Origin: Yinghuangia soli
Lineage (GTDB): Bacteria > Actinomycetota > Actinomycetes > Streptomycetales > Streptomycetaceae
Assembly: GCF_021502675.1 (NCBI RefSeq)
Contig: NZ_JAKFHA010000007.1
Coordinates: forward strand, 1-37,188
Reading direction: 5' to 3'
DNA length: 37,188 nt
Of the stretch, positions 32,778 to 37,188 are shown piece by piece. The position numbers and the translations under genes are program-made. The notes beneath the pieces were generated by a model. It was not told the DNA's origin, searched no databases, and was given only the letters and a program-made list of their open reading frames with translations. Position 1 is the first letter of the stretch; each line of letters starts with the position of its first letter.

Positions 32778-33575
32778 TCAGGAATTGGACGCGCTCCGCC
32801 CGCAGGCCAACAGCATTCCCGTATATCCGGTGCGCAACCGCCGTCCCGGAATGGGAATCTCGATGATCGTGGTGGCCGTCGGATCGACGTACTTGACGAG
32901 GCTCTCCCCGACCTGATTCCGGTCCACCGGATAGGCGGGGAACTTCTGGCCGGCCACCTCATAGCCGCTGGAGTTCTCCATGAACGCCGCGGCAAACGGC
33001 GCGCCGGGATTCAGGCAGCCCAGGAATTTCGCGACGGCTTCCTCGAATTCGTGGCGGACCGTGGACATCGACTCGGCGACGAAGAACATCGTCCCGATGT
33101 CCCAGCGCTCCGCCGCGGCGCCGCCGCGCTCCTCGGCCAGGTCGAACAGGTCGCCCTGCCGGACCTCGGCGCGCTCCCGGAAGCAGGCCCGGGGGTCGCC
33201 GACCGCCTGGTACCCGGCATCGGCGGACAGGACCGACCAGAACTGGTCCCAGCCCGCGCCGTATTCGGCGATCTGGCCGCGCAGCCACGTGACGTTGGTC
33301 TGCGCCCGCTCGTACAGCAGGATCTCGTCGCACCACGGCAGCATCGACAGCGCCGGGTAGAGGTTGGCCCCGGCCCCGACGTCGATGCCCTTGAGCCCGG
33401 CCGGCCGGCCCCCCGGGAAACACGCGGCGAAGTGATCGCGGACCGCGGCAATGATCTGCCGGTCGTCTTCGCGCAGAGTCCGATAATTATGATCAAGATA
33501 TGATCGCGAATCGAACCTGTCCCAGGGTGCTTCCCGGTTGAGGGTCCGCGTTTTTCCGGCAGCCGAGTGCAGCAT
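32778..33575 (-). CDS. SCO2525 family SAM-dependent methyltransferase
   Basis: The 265-residue protein has a class I Rossmann methyltransferase core: GIDVGAGANLYPAL (motif I, about 63-76), EILLYERAQTNVTWLRGQI (acidic residue binding the SAM ribose), VRQGDLFDLAE (motif II region), MFFVAESMSTV and the later strand FAAAFMENSSGYEVAG. The lead FDSRSYLDHNYRTL resembles the NNMT/PNMT/TEMT family, so a small amine or thiol acceptor is possible. It is the promoter-proximal gene, 32 bp before the SCO2524-like gene. The ATG at 33575 has a purine tract that is too close to be ideal. Residues 21-32 use AT-ending codons unlike the rest of the window. Confidence 0.87.
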   Translation of the reverse strand: MLHSAAGKTRTLNREAPWDRFDSRSYLDHNYRTLREDDRQIIAAVRDHFAACFPGGRPAGLKGIDVGAGANLYPALSMLPWCDEILLYERAQTNVTWLRGQIAEYGAGWDQFWSVLSADAGYQAVGDPRACFRERAEVRQGDLFDLAEERGGAAAERWDIGTMFFVAESMSTVRHEFEEAVAKFLGCLNPGAPFAAAFMENSSGYEVAGQKFPAYPVDRNQVGESLVKYVDPTATTIIEIPIPGRRLRTGYTGMLLACGRSASNS

Positions 33576-33595
33576 CTTCTCATGCTAGCGCGGAA

Positions 33596-33620
33596 GCACT
33601 TCACCAGCCGATGGAAGTGC
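33596..33620. promoter_or_regulatory. Inverted repeat just upstream of the SCO2525-like gene
   Basis: GCACTTC (33596-33602) and GAAGTGC (33614-33620) are exact complements with an 11-bp spacer, 20-45 bp before the methyltransferase start. It could be an operator for the whole SCO2525-to-SCO2521 operon, or a leader hairpin. Confidence 0.4.
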
Positions 33621-33710
33621 CTCGCCACGGCGCGCCCGCCGAACGGAAGATCGAATTCCGTATCACCACCGTTCCGGCAATCCGGACCAGCCGGATCACC
33701 CATGCCCTTC

Positions 33711-33784
33711 TGGACATGGCGACATTCACCGCGTAGACCTTTAACCCACGGGTTGTTGCACGATGCACCCGATTGCACCGGTGC
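33711..33784 (+). promoter_or_regulatory. Candidate promoter and palindromes before the second GNAT gene
   Basis: TGGACA (33711-33716) and TAGACC (33734-33739) are 17 bp apart, a good streptomycete housekeeping match. AACCC-AC-GGGTT (33743-33754) covers the likely transcription start, and GCACCGGTGC (33775-33784) is a perfect 10-bp palindrome in the leader. Both are candidate operator sites. Confidence 0.45.
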
Positions 33785-33805
33785 CCGCGACTCCGAGGGA
33801 GAGGC

Positions 33806-34351
33806 ATGAACCCCCTTGCCGACGATCGTTTCCGCAAGGCGGGCACGTCCCGCTCCTTCACCGCGGCCGCCCGCACCCGCGCCGGCCTGCGCACCGTCGA
33901 GGAGCACGAACTCCCCGACCTGGCCGGCCTGGACATGGAGATATTCGCCGGCGACGCCTACCCGTACTTCGTCCTGCGCCAGCTCTTCGACGTGCACGGC
34001 GACCGCCTCAAGGTCGTCGACGACGGCTCCGAACTGTGCGGCTACGTCCTCGTCGCGACCCGCCAGGGCGGCAACCGCAGTTGGATCCTCGGCCTCGGCA
34101 CCCGCAAACGCTGCCGCGGCCTCGGCTACGGCCGCCGCCTCATGGCCGAGGCCGTCCGCATGTGCGCCGCCGACGGCGTCCACGAGGTCCGCCTCACCGT
34201 CGACCCCGCCAACACCGCGGCCGTCCAGCTCTACGAGTCCTTCGGCTTCGCCCGCGACCACCACCGCGACGACTACTTCGGCCCCGGCGAATCCCGCCTG
34301 ATCATGACCCTCACCCTGGCCCGCCCCACCCCGGACCGGCAGCCCCCCTGA
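33806..34351 (+). CDS. GNAT family N-acetyltransferase
   Basis: The 181-residue protein starts MNPLADDRFRKAGTSRSFTA, with GAGGGAGAGG before the ATG. It has a full GNAT domain: LRTVEEHELPDLAGLDMEIF, CGYVLVATRQGGNRSWILGL, motif A in LGTRKRCRGLGYGRRLM (R-G-L-G-Y-G, acetyl-CoA binding), EVRLTVDPANTAAVQLYESF and the GFARDHHRDDYFG end. The last part (N-x-x-A-x-x-L-Y-x-x-x-G-F) is the typical motif B of RimI-like enzymes. The acetyl acceptor is unknown. It is divergent from the SCO2525-like operon across a 230-bp control region. Confidence 0.88.
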   Translation: MNPLADDRFRKAGTSRSFTAAARTRAGLRTVEEHELPDLAGLDMEIFAGDAYPYFVLRQLFDVHGDRLKVVDDGSELCGYVLVATRQGGNRSWILGLGTRKRCRGLGYGRRLMAEAVRMCAADGVHEVRLTVDPANTAAVQLYESFGFARDHHRDDYFGPGESRLIMTLTLARPTPDRQPP

Positions 34352-34569
34352 TCCGCTCCCGCTCATCCGCCCCGCCCGACGCGCCGCCCCCGAATCCCGC
34401 GACATCGTCAAGCAAAGGCCTGTTAGCGATCAGAACCGATCACCGAATCCGCCAAGAACACAAGCAACTTGCCCCCGCAAGATCACCTCTGACCCCACTC
34501 CGCCCACGCTCCGCGCCGACACGGCGCACCGACCCGGGCGGCCCGCTCCCGCGCACGCCCCCGGCACGC
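34352..34569. other. Intergenic stretch between the GNAT gene and the tRNA terminator
   Basis: No gene, RNA or strong repeat is apparent in this 218-bp stretch. It is C-rich on the plus strand and slightly less GC-rich around 34410-34480. Confidence 0.4.
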
Positions 34570-34605
34570 AAAAGCCCCCGCCCGGGAAATCCCAGGTCGG
34601 GGGCT
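34570..34605 (-). terminator. Rho-independent terminator of tRNA-Val
   Basis: On the minus strand AGCCCCCG (34605-34598) pairs with CGGGGGCT (34580-34573), with an inner TGGGA/TCCCG-type stem, followed by a TTTT run (34573-34570). It lies 10 bp after the tRNA 3' end. Confidence 0.8.
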
Positions 34606-34614
34606 GTTCGGCGG

Positions 34615-34688
34615 TGGGCACGATCGGACTCGAACCGATGACCCCTGCTTTGTAAGAGCAGTGCTCTAACCAACTGAGCTACGCGCCC
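34615..34688 (-). tRNA. tRNA-Val (anticodon TAC)
   Basis: The 74-nt sequence folds as a full cloverleaf. The acceptor GGGCGCG pairs with CGTGCCC with one G:T pair, the D-arm is GCTCAGTTGGTTAGAGC, the anticodon stem CTGCT/AGCAG encloses CTTACAA, and the T-arm is TCGGTTCGAGTCCGA. The anticodon UAC reads GUA valine codons, rare in GC-rich genomes. CCA is not encoded; the discriminator base is A. A TAGGCT -10-like box lies at 34727-34722. Confidence 0.96.
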
Positions 34689-34849
34689 GCTTACGGACAG
34701 TGTCTGCCGCGCGAGGGGGACAGCCTACCGAATCGGTGTGCGTGCCTGCGCACCTGTTTCACGGGAGCCGGGGCGGTGCCCTCCCGCGGGGGTGGGGGCG
34801 GACCTGGGAGGATGGGGGCGGCAGTCCGCGGGCGGCGACGGGAGCGGGA

Positions 34850-36202
34850 GTGGCACTCGGGTCGGTACGGCACCGGTTCGGTTACGGGGCCGCTTTGCTC
34901 TGGCCCTGCGTCGTGTTGCTTCCGGTGCTGCTGCCCGCGGCGTTCGCGGGTGGCGAGACGCGGCCGTGGCGGCGGCGCCGGGAGGCGGCGCGGGCGGCGG
35001 CGACCGGGGCGCGCGAGGCGGCCGGGGAGGCGTTCCTGCGGCTCGACACCGCGCAGCGGGATCTGCGGATCTCGCTGGAGACCGTGCGGGCGGTGGAGCC
35101 GTCCGAGGCGAGCGAGGCCGCGCTGGGCCGGTTCGCGGCGCTGAGCGATGCGGTGGACGAGGCCAGTGCGGCGTATATCGCGCAGATGGACCGGCACCCG
35201 CTCGACGGCGAGGGCCTGGAGACCGACGACTACGAGGCGGCCCGGCGCGATCTGGACGCGGTGGCGCGGCGGCTCGACGACGTGGGCAAGGAGCTGGAGC
35301 GGTTCGCCGGTTCGCTCGGGCCGATGATCGCGCGGGCCGATGCGGCGCTTGCGCAGCTGCCGCCGAAGACCGAGCACGCCCGGCAGACCGTGCGCGCCGC
35401 GGAGGCGGCGGTGCACGCCGCGGTACGCGAGGGCCTGGCGCCCGCGGCGTACGCGGCGCGGCTAGGGGCGGTGCAGGCCGAGCTGGCCGAGTTGGACAAA
35501 GGGGCCGCGGTGCACGGCGTGGCCGGCACGCTCGCGCTGGCGGCCCGGGTGGGCGAGGCCGCGCAGGCGCTGTACGAGGAGGCCGACCGGCTGCCCCGGC
35601 TGCGCGACGACGTCACCAAGCGGCTGTCCTCGCTGCGTACGCGCGCCCAGGCGGTGACGTCGCGCGCGGAGAATCTGGAGCCCGCGCTCAGCCGTCTGCG
35701 GCAGGGGTACAGCGCGGCCTGCTGGACGGACCTGACCGGCGCGGAGGCCGCGGTGGCGCGGGCCGTGCAGGTCGCGCAGGCGCGGATCGACGAGGCCGGC
35801 ACCGCGGCGGCGGACCGCGAGTGGGCGGACGCGGTCAGCCGGTTGGGCACCGCGCGCGCCGAGCTCAACCATGCGGACGAGGCGATGGCCTCGGTGCACG
35901 ACCGGCTGCGCGACCTCGACGATGTGGCCCGCGACCCGGCCGCGGAGATCGAGCGCACCCGGTTCGCGCTGCGCGACGCCCAGCGGCTCGCGGTGGCCGG
36001 CCGGGCGAACGCCGAGGCGAAGTACGCGCGCAGCCTGGACGCCCTGGTCTTCCGCCTGGAGGCGGCCGGCGAGCGGCTCGACGCCCCGCACCCGGACTGG
36101 TGGCATTTCCTGTCCGAGACGCGGGCGATCCGTGCCGAAGTGGCGCGCGTGGTGCAGCAGATCCGGGACGACCGGGCGGGCGGGAGCGGCAGCCGGCCCT
36201 GA
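34850..36202 (+). CDS. Membrane-anchored coiled-coil protein of unknown function
   Basis: The 450-residue protein starts at a GTG (VALGSVRHRFGYG) with GGGAG five bases upstream. One membrane helix or uncleaved signal (about 12-33, ALLWPCVVLLPVLLPAAFA) is followed by a basic RPWRRRREAARAA segment. The remaining ~400 residues are almost entirely helical and rich in Ala, Arg, Glu and Leu, with heptad-like stretches such as LDAVARRLDDVGKELERFAG and LRDDVTKRLSSLRTRAQAV. The layout (short N-terminal anchor, long cytoplasmic coiled coil) recalls EzrA-like or other cell-division and scaffold proteins, but I cannot place it in a family. In-frame ATG at 34700 is too close to the tRNA and its promoter. 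Confidence 0.72.
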   Translation: MALGSVRHRFGYGAALLWPCVVLLPVLLPAAFAGGETRPWRRRREAARAAATGAREAAGEAFLRLDTAQRDLRISLETVRAVEPSEASEAALGRFAALSDAVDEASAAYIAQMDRHPLDGEGLETDDYEAARRDLDAVARRLDDVGKELERFAGSLGPMIARADAALAQLPPKTEHARQTVRAAEAAVHAAVREGLAPAAYAARLGAVQAELAELDKGAAVHGVAGTLALAARVGEAAQALYEEADRLPRLRDDVTKRLSSLRTRAQAVTSRAENLEPALSRLRQGYSAACWTDLTGAEAAVARAVQVAQARIDEAGTAAADREWADAVSRLGTARAELNHADEAMASVHDRLRDLDDVARDPAAEIERTRFALRDAQRLAVAGRANAEAKYARSLDALVFRLEAAGERLDAPHPDWWHFLSETRAIRAEVARVVQQIRDDRAGGSGSRP

Positions 36203-36296
36203 CGGGGAGCGGGTCCGGGGCCGGGTCTTCAGACGGGCTCGGGCGGGCTCGGGCGGGCCCGCGCAGGTGGCGTGATCTCCACCACAAGCCAAAGAA

Positions 36297-36312
36297 CAAA
36301 TGTGGACATTTG
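36297..36312. promoter_or_regulatory. 16-bp palindrome in the 36203-36605 spacer
   Basis: CAAATGT-GG-ACATTTG has perfect 7-bp arms in an AT-rich patch of a 403-bp gene-free spacer. Further on, GTTT-N15-CGGTAC (36408-36432) resembles a sigma-B/sigma-F-type stress promoter (GTTT...GGGTAC) for the next gene. Otherwise I see nothing in this spacer. Confidence 0.4.
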
Positions 36313-36605
36313 CCGCAGAGTTCTCGACAGCCGGTCAGCCGTCGGCAACCCGGGGCGACGATTCCGACAATCCGCCGAAGACCCCCTGCCAAATACCGCG
36401 ATCCGACGTTTAAGGTTTCCAGACCGCGGTACGGCAGGGCCTTTGGTCCCGTCGTAGGGGACCCCCGTCCCTATGCCGCGGATGCCGCTCCTCGTCGGCG
36501 CGCCGGCGCCCCGCCGCCCCCGCAGCTGGGCCGTCCCCCGCCCGACGTCACCTCTTGTGCCGCCCCGCGCCACCGGGACGGCCCGCGACACCTCGGGGAC
36601 GTGTA

Positions 36606-37085
36606 ATGCCCGTGATGCTGATTCCGATGCTCGCCTTCGTCGCGCTCGCCGCCGCGCCCTGCGTGGCCGCCCTGCGCCGCACCCCGAAGGTCGCCGGCAC
36701 CCACAAGATGCCGCTGCACACCTCGGATCTGCACGATGTACGGCGCATGCTGCACACCGCCTACGAGGAGGAGCGCGACCTGCTCCACGAGCAGGCCGTC
36801 CGCTGGCTCAACTCGCTCGGCCGCGGTCCGCTGCGGGTGACCGACGCCCACCCGGCCCCGCGCGGCCGCGGCGGCGACACCGTCATCCTGAGCGACGGCA
36901 CCGTGCTGTGCCTGTCCGCGACCGGTGTGATCCACGAACTCACCGGTGCCCTGGACCGGTTCACCGAAGTCGCGCTCACCCGGGTGCGGGCCGCCCGGGA
37001 CGGCTTCGAGCTGACCTTCGACATCGAGGGCCGCCCGGTGCACGCCGCCGCCGAGCTCCTCACCGTGCGCGGCGCCGACGTCTGA
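36606..37085 (+). CDS. Small membrane-anchored protein of unknown function
   Basis: The 159-residue protein starts MPVMLIPMLAFVALAAAPCV with GGGGA six bases before the ATG; the first 20 residues form one membrane helix or uncleaved signal. The body is soluble: a helix around YEEERDLLHEQAVRWLNSLG, then beta strands in DTVILSDGTVLCLSATGVIHEL and FELTFDIEGRPVHAAAELL. I do not recognise the family. A second in-frame ATG at 36615 is possible. The gene may be driven by the stress-type promoter-like sequence upstream and is closed by a strong terminator 32 bp after the stop. Confidence 0.72.
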   Translation: MPVMLIPMLAFVALAAAPCVAALRRTPKVAGTHKMPLHTSDLHDVRRMLHTAYEEERDLLHEQAVRWLNSLGRGPLRVTDAHPAPRGRGGDTVILSDGTVLCLSATGVIHELTGALDRFTEVALTRVRAARDGFELTFDIEGRPVHAAAELLTVRGADV

Positions 37086-37116
37086 CCGCGCCGCTCCGAC
37101 CGCGCCGCAACGCGAA

Positions 37117-37147
37117 GGGCCGGATCCGACACTGTCGGATCCGGCCC
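37117..37147 (+). terminator. Strong stem-loop terminator
   Basis: GGGCCGGATCCGACA (37117-37131) and its exact complement (37133-37147) form a 15-bp inverted repeat around a single C. It stands 32 bp after the stop at 37085; no T-tract follows. Confidence 0.8.
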
Positions 37148-37188
37148 CTCGCGGTGGGCGGTGCCGCCGGCCCCGACGGGGCGGGGGC

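Noticed and set aside
34615-34688. tRNA-Val as an attachment site of an integrated island containing the SCO-type cluster
   Set aside because: I see no integrase, no repeated tRNA 3' end and no change of base composition over the region; the cluster looks chromosomal.
34738-36606. A 622-codon open frame overlapping the coiled-coil gene
   Set aside because: Composition is Gly/Ala/Arg-rich without structure, and it is shifted relative to the frame with a membrane helix and heptad pattern.
1-37188. A secondary-metabolite gene cluster
   Set aside because: No polyketide synthase, non-ribosomal peptide synthetase, terpene or RiPP core enzyme is present; exporters and regulators alone do not justify it.

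Overview
The window is very GC-rich DNA with strong G/C bias at third codon positions, GTG starts, TGATG/ATGA translational overlaps and protein families typical of Streptomyces and close relatives (DUF7144 membrane protein, SpoIIE-type phosphatase with a C-terminal kinase-like ATPase, SCO2521-SCO2525-type genes, a rare in-frame TTA codon). I read it as a chromosomal segment of a streptomycete or near relative. The left edge cuts through an IS5-type insertion sequence; nothing else looks recently mobile.

Layout. 1-215: right-hand end of an IS element. 302-3654: GNAT acetyltransferase, VOC/glyoxalase-like protein, ECF sigma factor with a SnoaL-like tail, and a TPR-like protein. 3670-7478: two coupled ABC exporter half-transporters. 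7608-11165: a small orphan, thioredoxin, a DUF7144 membrane protein, a GntR/UTRA regulator, and a YceI-family protein behind a double palindromic operator. 11200-15667: alpha/beta hydrolase, a zinc-ribbon-TetR regulator divergent from a 14-TM MFS exporter, and a DinB-family protein. 15752-18562: a large Cache-PAS-GAF-PP2C-HATPase signalling phosphatase, followed by a 535-bp G-run-rich spacer without genes.

19098-26175: one minus-strand operon (transcribed right to left) made of a YtcJ-type metal-dependent amidohydrolase, a lipoprotein solute-binding protein, two permeases and two ATPases of the Opp/Dpp class. It is divergent from a TetR regulator, and a short iterated repeat fills the shared promoter region. 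This looks like uptake plus hydrolysis of an amide or peptide-like compound.

27050-33575: the most interesting part, a tightly packed minus-strand block. It contains a methyltransferase (SCO2525-like), a 613-aa protein (SCO2524-like) carrying the only in-frame TTA codon I noticed, a ParA/MinD-like ATPase with a variant P-loop (SCO2523-like), SCO2522-like and SCO2521-like proteins, and a two-TM protein with a possible degenerate phospholipase-D-like domain. Gene order and overlaps imply one co-translated machine; its function is unknown to me. 33806-37188: a second GNAT, tRNA-Val(TAC) with its terminator, a membrane-anchored coiled-coil protein, and a small membrane-anchored protein ended by a strong terminator.
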